A DNA stretch of 36,695 bases from positions 1 through 36,695 of IMG/VR virus record IMGVR_UViG_3300011115_000698. One strand, given 5' to 3'. The DNA comes from a virus. The notes under the pieces were generated by a model. That model did not search any database, had not been told where the DNA came from, and worked only from the letters and a program-made list of their open reading frames with translations. A program made the translations under genes and the position numbers. Shown piece after piece: positions 11,703 to 19,884 of the stretch (within the stretch, counting starts at the first letter, position 1; every line of letters starts with the position of its first letter).

Positions 11703-14084
11703 TTAATAAAGTATAAAATATGGTATTCTTTGTACCGTTGTTGTTGAACTTATTGCCACAGATGAAGGCGCTGAAGTTGTAGTATTTGCAATTACACTCG
11801 ATACTTTTATATTATTAGTATTTAATGCAGTTGGGGGCTCTATAAACCCCGTTTGCATAATTGTACCGCTTGCTATTGTTGGCAAACCCGATGCCGCACT
11901 TGCTTGATAACCTATGTAATAAGTACCTTTTGCTAAATAAAAAGGAGTAAATGCTTGAGTTTTCCAACTATTTGCTACGGCATTGTCCCAAAATGTTGCA
12001 CTATTAGTTGTAAAACCTAATCTTTCTAAATTTAAACCGTTTATTTTATAAATTCCTACACCGTTATAATTAGAGGCCGTTACCGCTGACGATATTATAC
12101 GGTTAAAAAATGCAATACCTCTTATCGAATCAGAAACATTCCAATTAAACGGGTAAAAACTCATTCCCGTTGCCGTTAATGCTAATGTTGATGTGACATT
12201 TGAAAAAGTGCACCCGTAAGTTTCCGCCTTAATACCATACCCTATTGATTGCAAAATATCTAAATCTGTTTGTTTATTGTTTATTCTGCTACTAAGAGAA
12301 ACGGTGTCTGATGCACCTAATTTATTATTAAATGTAGTCCAATTTGCACTGCTTAATTTTCCCGTATTTGATGCTGACGCAGTAGGTAAATTGAATGTTT
12401 GTGTATTACTTGCTGATGTAATTGTAAAATCAGAACCCGTTGCACTTGTTTGTAAAGTTTGATTTGCTCCCGATTGTAGATTTCCAGAAGTTCCCAAACC
12501 CGTTATTCCCGTTCCCGCCATTATTCCCGATTGTTGTGTTATCGTTACAACCATTGATGCCGTTGTTGGCGATGGCGGAATAGTACCTAAAGGGTAATAT
12601 TGCAATGACACATCTGTTGAAGTTGATGCCCAATAAAATTGCAATGTATCTCCCGAATTCATTTCTAAAAGAAAATTCCAACCAGCAACCGTATGCCCAT
12701 ATTCTGTTGATGTTTTTCTTTTTGGAATAGCAACTAATCCCGTAGTGCCTATAATATCAATATTATTTTTTTTAACCCATATTCTCGCATCTTGAACATC
12801 TACATTTATATTCTGAAATTGCCCTGACCATTGCAAATTATAAATACCAGCATTGTTAAAAACAAATCGTGTACTATCGGCTAAAAATACACCATTGCTT
12901 AAATCTGTTATCCTTGCTTTAATTGGATAAGCCGTGTTTGCTAATGGCAATGTTTGTATAATTGTGTCTTGAAATGCTCCATAATAACCAACTGGAGCGG
13001 GATTAGTACCAACACTATCTCTAAATTGAAAAATAAAATTCCCGTTTTTTCTAGCATAAACACTATCGCTACTTCGTTTTAATGAATCAATTCCCCCACC
13101 CCCTGAAGGGTATGGTCCTTTAGTCAAAGTATCATTTATCCAAATTGCTATGCTATCCGTAGTTGAATTAGATGTCTTTAACCCTTTCATAACTACGTTT
13201 CCAGAATTACTTTGAAATGCTATGTGTTTTGCACTTCTTAATCCATTTAAAGCTATTGTTGGATTGTAATAAATTCCCCTTGCAATTGCACTTGAGGTTA
13301 CATTTGTTGAATCAAAGTTGTATGTTGGGCTAATCAATAAATTTGAAAATGAAAATGATTGTTGATTTTTATATGTACCCCCTAAATTAATCATTGAGGA
13401 AGTTGTAGAAACCGATAGCGGGTCATTATTATATTTAAAATCAAATGATATACCATCGTTATTGCTTCCAAAAAAATTCAAAGCGCCCGCATTGATACGA
13501 CCAATATTTGGAGGCGATAAAAACGAACTGTTTCCAATAGTTGCCTGAACGCCACTACTTCCGACAACAATTAAAGGTGTAGTACCTCCCGTTATTGTTG
13601 TAGTATCATTTTGAACTTTTATTCTATCATTGCTAGCGGAATCCATAATTTTAAAAATTTCTCCCCTTTGTGTTGCTTTAACCCTAGCCGTTCCGCTTAC
13701 GTCTAAATTATAACTCGGGTTGTTTGTTTTTACTCCGACATTTGTACCATTATCAAAAATTATAGAATTGGTAAGCGTTGAATCATTGGACCATTTAGCA
13801 ACATTGTTTTGCGTACCATTTCCACCAACGCCCCCGCTACCACTTCCGCCGCTTGCAAGCGTTTTCCATTTACCTTTATAGCGAAAATAAACCGTAGAAT
13901 CGGCTCTATTTAAAACTATTGCCGAAGTATCAACCGAAGTGCGAAAATTAGCCGTATCGCTTGACGGAAGCCCGAGCCCTTGCTGAAACCTTTGTTTTCC
14001 AAAAACTTGATTCCAATTAACCTGAGCCGAAGCACAAAAGGGTAATAAAACAAATAAAAAAAATAAAATTAAAACGTTTTTCAT
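11703..14084 (-). CDS. Large fibre-like protein with N-terminal signal peptide, 793 aa
   Basis: Residues 1-21 look like a Sec signal: K2, hydrophobic core from 4 to 15, and an ASA-Q cleavage site. After it comes WNQVFGKQRFQQGLGLPSSD and a Ser/Thr/Asn/Gly-rich, beta-type body typical of tail fibres. Recurring phrases such as NNVAKWSNDSTLTNS, KTNNPSYNLDVSGTARVKAT and TFNLPTASASNTGKLSSANW are characteristic of Bacteroidota fibre or adhesin proteins. The C-terminal 200 residues look like a beta-sandwich receptor-binding part. No S74 intramolecular chaperone end is seen. It follows the gpX-like protein, where a distal tail fibre gene is expected, but a secretion signal on a virion protein is unusual. 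Confidence 0.75.
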   Translation of the reverse strand: MKNVLILFFLFVLLPFCASAQVNWNQVFGKQRFQQGLGLPSSDTANFRTSVDTSAIVLNRADSTVYFRYKGKWKTLASGGSGSGGVGGNGTQNNVAKWSNDSTLTNSIIFDNGTNVGVKTNNPSYNLDVSGTARVKATQRGEIFKIMDSASNDRIKVQNDTTTITGGTTPLIVVGSSGVQATIGNSSFLSPPNIGRINAGALNFFGSNNDGISFDFKYNNDPLSVSTTSSMINLGGTYKNQQSFSFSNLLISPTYNFDSTNVTSSAIARGIYYNPTIALNGLRSAKHIAFQSNSGNVVMKGLKTSNSTTDSIAIWINDTLTKGPYPSGGGGIDSLKRSSDSVYARKNGNFIFQFRDSVGTNPAPVGYYGAFQDTIIQTLPLANTAYPIKARITDLSNGVFLADSTRFVFNNAGIYNLQWSGQFQNINVDVQDARIWVKKNNIDIIGTTGLVAIPKRKTSTEYGHTVAGWNFLLEMNSGDTLQFYWASTSTDVSLQYYPLGTIPPSPTTASMVVTITQQSGIMAGTGITGLGTSGNLQSGANQTLQTSATGSDFTITSASNTQTFNLPTASASNTGKLSSANWTTFNNKLGASDTVSLSSRINNKQTDLDILQSIGYGIKAETYGCTFSNVTSTLALTATGMSFYPFNWNVSDSIRGIAFFNRIISSAVTASNYNGVGIYKINGLNLERLGFTTNSATFWDNAVANSWKTQAFTPFYLAKGTYYIGYQASAASGLPTIASGTIMQTGFIEPPTALNTNNIKVSSVIANTTTSAPSSVAISSTTTVQRIPYFILY

Positions 14085-14095
14085 AGAGTTTTTTA

Positions 14096-14650
14096 TTATG
14101 CGGTTATCATTTCAGTATATAGAATAAAAAGCGTTTCGCCCGTTTGTAAAGGATTTGCCAAAGTTAATACGCCCGTCGTACCATTCCAAACATATTCAGT
14201 AGGTTTAAGCGGCTCAATATTCCTTTCAATTTGCAAAATGTCTTTACCTTGTAAAGGAATAAAAGTTACCGCCGCTTCATTGTCAGCGGTTGCCGTGTAA
14301 ATTGTAGCCGAAGTTTTTTGATACATATTTGAAGTAATTGTAGGTGTTGTAGTACCCCCGCCAACATTATTTATAGGCGTACCGATTCCCCCGTAGATAA
14401 TTGAGTAAGTGTTACCGTTTCCGCTATTGGCGGTCGCAAATTTTATATTATTGGTTAATATTGTCCTTTCGTTTTGCGCGTCAACTACTAGCGTGTTATC
14501 CCATACAAAAGCCATGGACGAACTCGGCAACCCGTTAGGATCGGTTATCCCGTTGTCTTGCAATAATTTGAAATAATAGTCCATTGAGCCGTAAGTATTC
14601 AAACAAACGTCGGGCAAACTTTGCCCACTTACCGCGTAATAAGTTGTCAT
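14096..14650 (-). CDS. Tail protein with N-terminal gpX/LysM-like domain, 184 aa
   Basis: Residues 1-55 (YYAVSGQSLPDVCLNTYGSM, then DYYFKLLQDNGITDPNGLPS) resemble the LysM-like P2 gpX/tail hub domain that starts with a Y-x-V-x-x-G-(D/Q)-S motif and has an N-G-I/L turn. The rest is Gly/Thr-rich and beta-type, ending in a domain with YVWNGTTGVLTLANPL. The start overlaps the gp25-like stop by four bases. Placement after the wedge and before the fibre suggests a baseplate component, possibly linking to the fibre. Confidence 0.7.
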   Translation of the reverse strand: MTTYYAVSGQSLPDVCLNTYGSMDYYFKLLQDNGITDPNGLPSSSMAFVWDNTLVVDAQNERTILTNNIKFATANSGNGNTYSIIYGGIGTPINNVGGGTTTPTITSNMYQKTSATIYTATADNEAAVTFIPLQGKDILQIERNIEPLKPTEYVWNGTTGVLTLANPLQTGETLFILYTEMITA

Positions 14651-14955
14651 AATAATTCGGCATTTGGATTAATAAATAATTCGCCCGAAGCGGACAAAGT
14701 AACTAACGGCGCTTTTATTTTGTACCCGTCTCCGCCCACTTCGAGGTAAATTTTGCGGTTAATTTCCTGAGCGTTTGCGGGGCTTTTTTGGTAGCCTAAA
14801 ATTCCAACGCCATCGAGCGGGTATTCTTTCCACCATCCCGCAAAAGCATTCATAGTATCGACAATATGTTGCGTGTCGCTTTCAGCAATTAATAGGTCGC
14901 CATTTGTAAAATAAATGTCGTTATTTTCAAGCGCAATATCGTATCTAATAGCCAT
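14647..14955 (-). CDS. Baseplate wedge protein, gp25/gpW-like, 102 aa
   Basis: The length and pattern fit T4 gp25/P2 gpW: IRYDIALENNDIYFTNGDLL near the start, DTQHIVDTMNAFAGWWKEYP, then AQEINRKIYLEVGGDGYKIK and a final beta strand. These proteins join the baseplate wedges and contact the sheath initiation ring. It overlaps the spike protein stop by one base (TAATG) and the gpX-like start by four. The partner J and I proteins lie about 10 kb upstream, not next to it. Confidence 0.82.
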   Translation of the reverse strand: MAIRYDIALENNDIYFTNGDLLIAESDTQHIVDTMNAFAGWWKEYPLDGVGILGYQKSPANAQEINRKIYLEVGGDGYKIKAPLVTLSASGELFINPNAELL

Positions 14956-15539
14956 TAATGTTTAAATTTTGTGTCTTCAATATCATTTTGTTGCGTTGGC
15001 GTAAGCGTTCCCGAAATTGGAGCCGTTGGCGGTGTTGTAGGCGCCCCAGCCCCTCCGCTTGTATGCAAATGCGAATTAAAAGTGCTAATCATTGAATTTA
15101 CTTTGTTTTCTAAATTGTTTAGTTTATTCGTTAATTCAATTACTTTGACCAAGCCCCCTAACGAACCGCCGTTAAACACAATTTTATCGCAATCAAAAGC
15201 ATATTCGTCAAAATGATTAACCCCACTATTTGCAGCTATAATCATTTTATCAACGTCCGAATATTGAACAATAAACGGCGTTGTATATTTTGAAAATAAA
15301 ACTTTCACAACGCTATTCTCAACGGGTATATAATCAACCCCGTCGCCGATTGCCGCCTGAAATTTAACCCCCGATATTGTAGTTGTAGCGTTGCCACTTA
15401 CCGCCTCAACGTCGCAACTTCCAGCGGCCTCGTCAATATTTTTGCACGTTCCCGTAACTAAATATAATTGGTCGAGGTTATACGTACCCGTCATTTTTTG
15501 TACTGACGCTAAAATACCTCTATCACTGTTTTCGTTCAT
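14955..15539 (-). CDS. Baseplate spike / puncturing protein (gpV-like), 194 aa
   Basis: An OB-fold-like N-terminal half (LYLVTGTCKNIDEAAGSCDV, AAIGDGVDYIPVENSVVKVL) is followed by a beta stretch with DEYAFDCDKIVFNGG, a short coil (LTNKLNNLENKVNSM), and the tip motif NSHLHT with H157 and H159 and a Pro/Thr-rich segment. The HxH pair binds an iron ion at the tip of known central spikes. The coil before the tip suggests a trimer. It follows the hub gene, the usual order for contractile tails. Confidence 0.85.
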   Translation of the reverse strand: MNENSDRGILASVQKMTGTYNLDQLYLVTGTCKNIDEAAGSCDVEAVSGNATTTISGVKFQAAIGDGVDYIPVENSVVKVLFSKYTTPFIVQYSDVDKMIIAANSGVNHFDEYAFDCDKIVFNGGSLGGLVKVIELTNKLNNLENKVNSMISTFNSHLHTSGGAGAPTTPPTAPISGTLTPTQQNDIEDTKFKH

Positions 15540-15566
15540 AATTTTTTTTAAGCATTTTAAGCCCTT

Positions 15567-16739
15567 TTAAGGCAATTTGTAATCTAAGGTTATATTTTGC
15601 CGGTGTCCGTCTTTTCCGCCTGAATATTCAACCCCTTTTACTTTATAACGCCCGTTTCGTTCGGGTAATATGTTGTCTTTTATATTAACCACGTCCCCGA
15701 GTTTTACGTATGGCATTCCAAAGGTTGTAAATTTTCCTCTAAACCCTTCATAATAATACTTTTTTAATTGATTAACCCCTTGCTCAAATAAATCCTTTGT
15801 GCTTTTTACGTCCCAAAAATATAACGTTTTTCGTTCGCCTTCAACGTTAGCGGGGTACTCCTCGCCTTTCTTTTTTTCCTGAAATTTAAACTCGTATTTG
15901 TCCCTATCCCAATATACTAAAATTTCGGTACGGGTTTCACTTGTTTTTGTTTTTCCCGACTTTGTTGTTGTGGTTAATTCCTCTTTATTTACTGAATAAC
16001 AAATCGCCGACAAAATTATATCGTCCTTCCTTGCATAATTTAACTCGTCACTAATAATATTTTGCTGAAAAATAAAAACATGTTCAACGGCTTCGCTTTC
16101 AATGTAAACTTTTGAGCCGCACCTTAGCTCGTTGCCGTGAAAATACGCCTCTAAATGATAATCTTTGCGCACGCGTTCCATAACCTGAGCAATTTGTTCG
16201 TTTTGCGTTCTAAAATCACCTATACGCGTGCTAGTTAAAGCGTTTACCGTGTACGGCGTGCCGATTAATAATTCTTTTAAAATTTGCTCCCAAGTGTAAT
16301 CCTTTTGCAAAAACAATTTATTAGGCGCGGGAATTTGTTTTAATTTCCACATATTGTCCTCGCACTTTAATTCAATAGGTTTTTTACTTCCGACTTCGGT
16401 AATATAACCCTCAAAAATTGGGTTTTTTGGCAATTCTAATTTTTCGTTTCCGAGCTTATCCTGATACCTATAACCGAAGTTAATTGAAACTTTATCGCCC
16501 TTTAAAAATAGCGGGTTTGCATCAAAGCCCCCGACGTTTTTATTTGTACCGCCCAAAGAAATTAAAACATTATTCCCATCCCTTACGTAAATGTTTTTTG
16601 GGGTAGTAATTTTTGCCGAATTAGTGAAATCAACCCACGTATCAGAGCACTCAAATTCAGTAACAAAATCGAAGTTTAAAACCTTATTTCGTCCTTCCGA
16701 ATTTTGTGTAATTACTATCCTCGTTTCGCACCTATACAT
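15567..16739 (-). CDS. Baseplate hub protein (gpD/gp27-like), 390 aa
   Basis: The N-terminal region (FDFVTEFECSDTWVDFTNSA, KGDKVSINFGY) and the long middle part (TWEQILKELLIGTPYTVNAL, EAYFHGNELRCGSKVYIESE) follow the pattern of P2 gpD-type hub proteins. The C-terminus has GKFTTFGMPYVKLGDVVNIK and NGRYKVKGVEYSGG, the typical end that forms the hub ring. It attaches the tail tube to the spike. It lies between the DUF6046-like protein and the spike gene. The assignment rests on pattern and order rather than on a strict motif. Confidence 0.82.
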   Translation of the reverse strand: MYRCETRIVITQNSEGRNKVLNFDFVTEFECSDTWVDFTNSAKITTPKNIYVRDGNNVLISLGGTNKNVGGFDANPLFLKGDKVSINFGYRYQDKLGNEKLELPKNPIFEGYITEVGSKKPIELKCEDNMWKLKQIPAPNKLFLQKDYTWEQILKELLIGTPYTVNALTSTRIGDFRTQNEQIAQVMERVRKDYHLEAYFHGNELRCGSKVYIESEAVEHVFIFQQNIISDELNYARKDDIILSAICYSVNKEELTTTTKSGKTKTSETRTEILVYWDRDKYEFKFQEKKKGEEYPANVEGERKTLYFWDVKSTKDLFEQGVNQLKKYYYEGFRGKFTTFGMPYVKLGDVVNIKDNILPERNGRYKVKGVEYSGGKDGHRQNITLDYKLP

Positions 16740-16743
16740 ATTT

Positions 16744-17370
16744 TTAACTTGTTATTTTTAATTCAACGGGTATGTCCGAAATACAACTAATTGAAAACGT
16801 TTGATAAGAATAACCTCCAGCCATTTGCGGAAACGAATAATCTTCAACGACAAGCGATTGAATACCTAAATTTTGTAAAAATGTAGAAACCGCACCTTTT
16901 GATATAGGCGCTAAGCACCAGTCGTTAAGTTGTGAAATTTCAAGCGCGGGATAGTGCCCATTATACCCACATATAACGCCTTGAATAGAAACCTTCGCGT
17001 CGTCTTGCCCTATGTATTCTTTGACCGTACCGTTGCGTCCTTGTATTTCAGTTTTAACAATTCGCGAAGCAAAATCAACCGTAATAAGTACCGCGTCAAA
17101 TTGAATATCGGCAAACGTTACCTCTTTTAAAGTTAGGTTGTCAATATACGAGCCGCCTTTTAAAGTTAAATCCGCAAAAACGGGTGTACCCAGCGCCGAC
17201 GTACGAATAGCCGCGTCGCCTTGCCTAAACGCTTGCGCGTTTTTGGTTGTGTCGTAATCTTGTTTACGAGTATCGGGGACTTGCACGTTTCTAAGGTTAA
17301 AAGCCCGAATAAGCGCTCCCGTTGTGGCCGCTATTGGAAAAGCGGAATTTATTTTTACAAAATTGCTCAT
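16744..17370 (-). CDS. Tail/baseplate protein, DUF6046-like, 208 aa
   Basis: The protein has LRNVQVPDTRKQDYDTTKNA, then FADLTLKGGSYIDNLTLKEV and KEYIGQDDAKVSIQGVICGY. I recognise this as the type annotated DUF6046 in Bacteroidota phages, which occurs between the tape measure and hub genes. The position matches proteins that cap the tube end or start the baseplate (P2 gpU/T4 gp53-48 area). Its ATG overlaps the tape measure stop by one base. Role inferred from location. Confidence 0.7.
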   Translation of the reverse strand: MSNFVKINSAFPIAATTGALIRAFNLRNVQVPDTRKQDYDTTKNAQAFRQGDAAIRTSALGTPVFADLTLKGGSYIDNLTLKEVTFADIQFDAVLITVDFASRIVKTEIQGRNGTVKEYIGQDDAKVSIQGVICGYNGHYPALEISQLNDWCLAPISKGAVSTFLQNLGIQSLVVEDYSFPQMAGGYSYQTFSISCISDIPVELKITS

Positions 17371-18944
17371 TATATTCCCGCGGTTATTTGTGAATCATTA
17401 ACGGCGCTTAAAAGGGTTTGCGCTACTAATTCGCGCACTTTGCCCGTACCCTCGCCGATATTGTTTGTTTGAACTTTAAAAGTTTCTATTAATTTGCCTA
17501 TTGATATGTTTATTGTTACAGATTTGCTACCGGTTGCGCCTTTGGGTGACGTGTCTTTTTTTGCCTTAGTATCTTTTACTTCCTTTGCAGCAACTACAAC
17601 GCCCGCGTCCTTTTTTTCAGGTGTTTTTATTAAAGCCGATTGCTCTTTTGCGCTTTTTTCTTTTTTATCCGCGTCCATAACGCCATTATAGCCCTCTTTG
17701 TATGCCGTAGCCATTCTTTTACCAGCGTCGCCCATAGCGGACGAAGCCTTTTCCCATCCTGACATAACTTTTGTAGCGTCCAAATTCATAACGCCGTTTA
17801 TCATATCCCAAACGCCCGTAAATACATCTCCAACTATTCGACCAAATTCCTGAATAGTACCCCATACGCCAATAACAACCGCACGAAAACCGGTAAACGT
17901 ATTCCACGCATAAATTATCCCAGCAATTATTGCCGCTATACCCGCCACAACGAGTCCAGCAGGGCTTGCACTCATTGCAGCATTTAAAGCCCATTGCGCA
18001 AGCGTTAAACCTTCCTCGGAAGCTGCCGCAGCTATTGTATATGCTGTCCATATTCCCGTAACTATCCCACTTGCTGCAATATAACCGTTATAAAGTAATA
18101 AAACCGATGCTCCCGTTGCCAACATTGTTGCAAATAAACCAATAGTATCGCTATTTTTAACCGCCCAAGCAACCGCATTTTGTAACATTCCAACAAACCC
18201 ACCCAGCGCACCAACTACCGCCGAAATTGCGGGCTTCAACGATTCGCCAATTTTTAAATATAAAGCGCTAACACTATCTTCTAAGTTTGAAATTTGACCG
18301 CCCGTTGTTTGGCTAATTGCAGCCATGGCCCCGCTAACGCCATTCATTTCGCCGAGGCCGAGTAAATATTCCTGAATAGCTGCGGAATTATTTTTAACGG
18401 TTGTTTGTTGATTTTTAAACATAAAAGTAACATTGTCGCCACTTTTGGAAGCCTTGACGCCGAATTCCTTTAAACGTTCAAATTCGCCCGTCTGAGCGTC
18501 AATAACCGCCTCCGTTAATTGGTCAAAGCCTTTGCCCGTGCTACTTGCCAAATCGCCCATTTTGGTCATTTGGTCCATTGTAGGCTTGAAACCCATATTT
18601 GCGAGCTTTACATACGAGCCCGTCAATTCGTTTACCGCAAAAGGCGTTTTACTTGCAAAATCAGTAATATCCGCCATTGATTTTTTAGCTTCCGATCCTG
18701 AGCCCAAAGTATTAGTTAAAACGGCTTCGTATTTTTCAAATTCCGCAAGCGTGCTCACAACTTTGCCTCCAAATTCCATTACTTTGCCAATAGCAAAAGC
18801 GGCCCCGACGGCCGCGCCTACTTTTTTAATAGTGCCTTCAAGACCGCCCATTTTAACGTCTAATTTTATCGCGTTGCCTTCGGCGTCTTTAAGTTTTGCA
18901 CTTAAAAGGTCTTGTAAACTTATTGTATAAACTACATCAGCCAT
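17370..18944 (-). CDS. Tail tape measure protein, 524 aa
   Basis: The N-terminus has TIKKVGAAVGAAFAIGKVM and the conserved AEFEKYEAVLTNTLGSGSEA, FASKTPFAVNELTGSYVKLA, then GFDQLTEAVIDAQTGEFERL segment typical of tape measure proteins. Residues about 235-350 are hydrophobic, Ala/Gly-rich helices. The C-terminal 100 residues are charged and Lys-rich, ending with a beta part (SVTINISIGKLIETF). By the usual 0.15 nm per residue rule, the tail would be about 79 nm, a short contractile tail. The start overlaps the frameshifted chaperone frame. Confidence 0.92.
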   Translation of the reverse strand: MADVVYTISLQDLLSAKLKDAEGNAIKLDVKMGGLEGTIKKVGAAVGAAFAIGKVMEFGGKVVSTLAEFEKYEAVLTNTLGSGSEAKKSMADITDFASKTPFAVNELTGSYVKLANMGFKPTMDQMTKMGDLASSTGKGFDQLTEAVIDAQTGEFERLKEFGVKASKSGDNVTFMFKNQQTTVKNNSAAIQEYLLGLGEMNGVSGAMAAISQTTGGQISNLEDSVSALYLKIGESLKPAISAVVGALGGFVGMLQNAVAWAVKNSDTIGLFATMLATGASVLLLYNGYIAASGIVTGIWTAYTIAAAASEEGLTLAQWALNAAMSASPAGLVVAGIAAIIAGIIYAWNTFTGFRAVVIGVWGTIQEFGRIVGDVFTGVWDMINGVMNLDATKVMSGWEKASSAMGDAGKRMATAYKEGYNGVMDADKKEKSAKEQSALIKTPEKKDAGVVVAAKEVKDTKAKKDTSPKGATGSKSVTINISIGKLIETFKVQTNNIGEGTGKVRELVAQTLLSAVNDSQITAGI

Positions 18945-19110
18945 TTTCGGAGTATTGGTTTGTCTGTTTTAAAGCAAAATGCAAGCGGTTAATGTACCTA
19001 ACAAACGTATCGTCGTCGAGCGTGTCGGGGTCTACTTTAAAATAAAATTGAACTAACGCCTCCCATTGTGTTATCCCGTCATGGTGTGATTCAATGGTGT
19101 TTTCCTCTAT
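18937..19110 (-). CDS. Tail assembly chaperone, -1 frameshift extension (T part)
   Basis: From the base shared with the upstream frame, a -1 frame runs 57 codons from 19110 to a TGA at 18939-18937, overlapping the tape measure start by eight bases. It encodes IEENTIESHHDGITQWEALV and then DPDTLDDDTFVRYINRLHFA. ITQWEALV..YF and LDD.TF...I..L.FAL match the T domain that follows the G domain in lambda-like tail chaperones. No independent start codon fits; the product would be a 166-aa G-T fusion. T parts bind the tape measure protein. Confidence 0.85.
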   Translation of the reverse strand: MEENTIESHHDGITQWEALVQFYFKVDPDTLDDDTFVRYINRLHFALKQTNQYSENG

Positions 19111-19436
19111 TTTTTTTTAAACTGATTAACCGCCATACTAATCATATTATAAGCCTCCATTGTAGCGCCTAAATAATATTTATCGTTTTCGGGTTTTTCG
19201 TCCCATATACGCGCGTCCGATTCGTCCTTTAATAAGAAAGCCTCGACAACTTCGGCCGCAGCGGTTGCCGGTTGCGTTAGCCCTTTGTCCATAACGCGCA
19301 ATTTTACGTGTCGTGGCGGCTCTTTTATAAAGCCTATAATTTGGTCTTCACTTTCGCCAAAGACCAACGGGTGAACTTTACAATTTTCTCGAATTGAAAG
19401 CTCACCCGCTTTGTCGTTAATTTGTTCGTTTGTCAT
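19107..19436 (-). CDS. Tail assembly chaperone (G part), 109 aa
   Basis: The 0-frame protein MTNEQINDKAGELSIRENCK has VHPLVFGESEDQIIGFIKEP and LKDESDARIWDEKPENDKYY, then ends QFKKK at a stop inside a run of nine A. Tail chaperones occupy this spot between the tube and tape measure genes and are typically acidic and helical. A slippery A-AAA-AAA sequence sits at the stop, so a fraction of ribosomes should make the extended protein. It starts 25 bases after the tube gene. Confidence 0.85.
   Translation of the reverse strand: MTNEQINDKAGELSIRENCKVHPLVFGESEDQIIGFIKEPPRHVKLRVMDKGLTQPATAAAEVVEAFLLKDESDARIWDEKPENDKYYLGATMEAYNMISMAVNQFKKK
19110..19116 (-). promoter_or_regulatory. Programmed -1 frameshift slippery site
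   Basis: On the minus strand the 0 frame reads TTT AAA AAA AAA TAG, and the heptamer A AAA AAA at 19116-19110 is a standard -1 slip site. After slipping, the codons ATA GAG GAA continue into a 57-codon frame with a T-domain pattern. The slip position is the last base of the A run, directly before the 0-frame stop. Confidence 0.85.
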
Positions 19437-19461
19437 AAAAAAAATTTACAACAAATATATG

Positions 19462-19878
19462 CTATCTTTCAATTAAACCAATAATTAAGGGCACGGTCAC
19501 CATTAATTTTGTATCGCCTGAACTAGCCGAAAAATTATCCTCCATAAATTCAACCGCTTTTAAAATATCTTTCTCCGCAGCAATTCCACGTCCTGAATAA
19601 ACGACTTGAATTTCAAAAGGCGGTATAGTTAAAGGGTCTTTATTAGGCGACGCGGCTATTATTCTTTTCCACTCGTCTTGATAAATTTCAATACTACCCT
19701 CGTACTCGTAATTACCGTAACCTCTTGAAACGGGTTGCGATCCAACGCCGTAGTTATTCTCTTTTTTTTGCTTTCTCTTGTATTCGATTTTGGTTATTCC
19801 AACTACGGGAACGCCGAACAAAACGAGCGTAATGTTAGCCCAAGAGTAATTAATACCGTTTATTAAAGGTGTTGCCAT
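19462..19878 (-). CDS. Tail tube protein, 138 aa
   Basis: Beta-rich 138-aa protein with INYSWANITLVLFGVPVVGI, then YKRKQKKENNYGVGSQPVSR, GYGNYEYEGSIEIYQDEWKR and a C-terminal VTVPLIIGLIER strand. The GxGxxPxxRGxG-type loop and the YEGSI(E) strand are typical of contractile-tail tube proteins in Bacteroidota phages. Its position directly after the sheath gene and before the chaperone pair is the canonical order. Several hundred copies would stack inside the sheath. Confidence 0.85.
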   Translation of the reverse strand: MATPLINGINYSWANITLVLFGVPVVGITKIEYKRKQKKENNYGVGSQPVSRGYGNYEYEGSIEIYQDEWKRIIAASPNKDPLTIPPFEIQVVYSGRGIAAEKDILKAVEFMEDNFSASSGDTKLMVTVPLIIGLIER

Positions 19879-19884
19879 TTTATT

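Noticed and set aside
12430-12681. Minus-strand frame with Asn/Gly-rich translation
   Set aside because: Inside the fibre-like gene in another frame; low-complexity product caused by the repetitive fibre codons.
14022-14084. Lipoprotein signal on the fibre-like protein
   Set aside because: Cys17 is preceded by L-P-F, which is a poor lipobox; ASA-Q makes a better ordinary signal peptidase site.
17719-18051. Minus-strand frame of 110 codons, Cys/Tyr/Arg-rich
   Set aside because: Out-of-frame shadow of the tape measure gene, and composition unlike a real protein.
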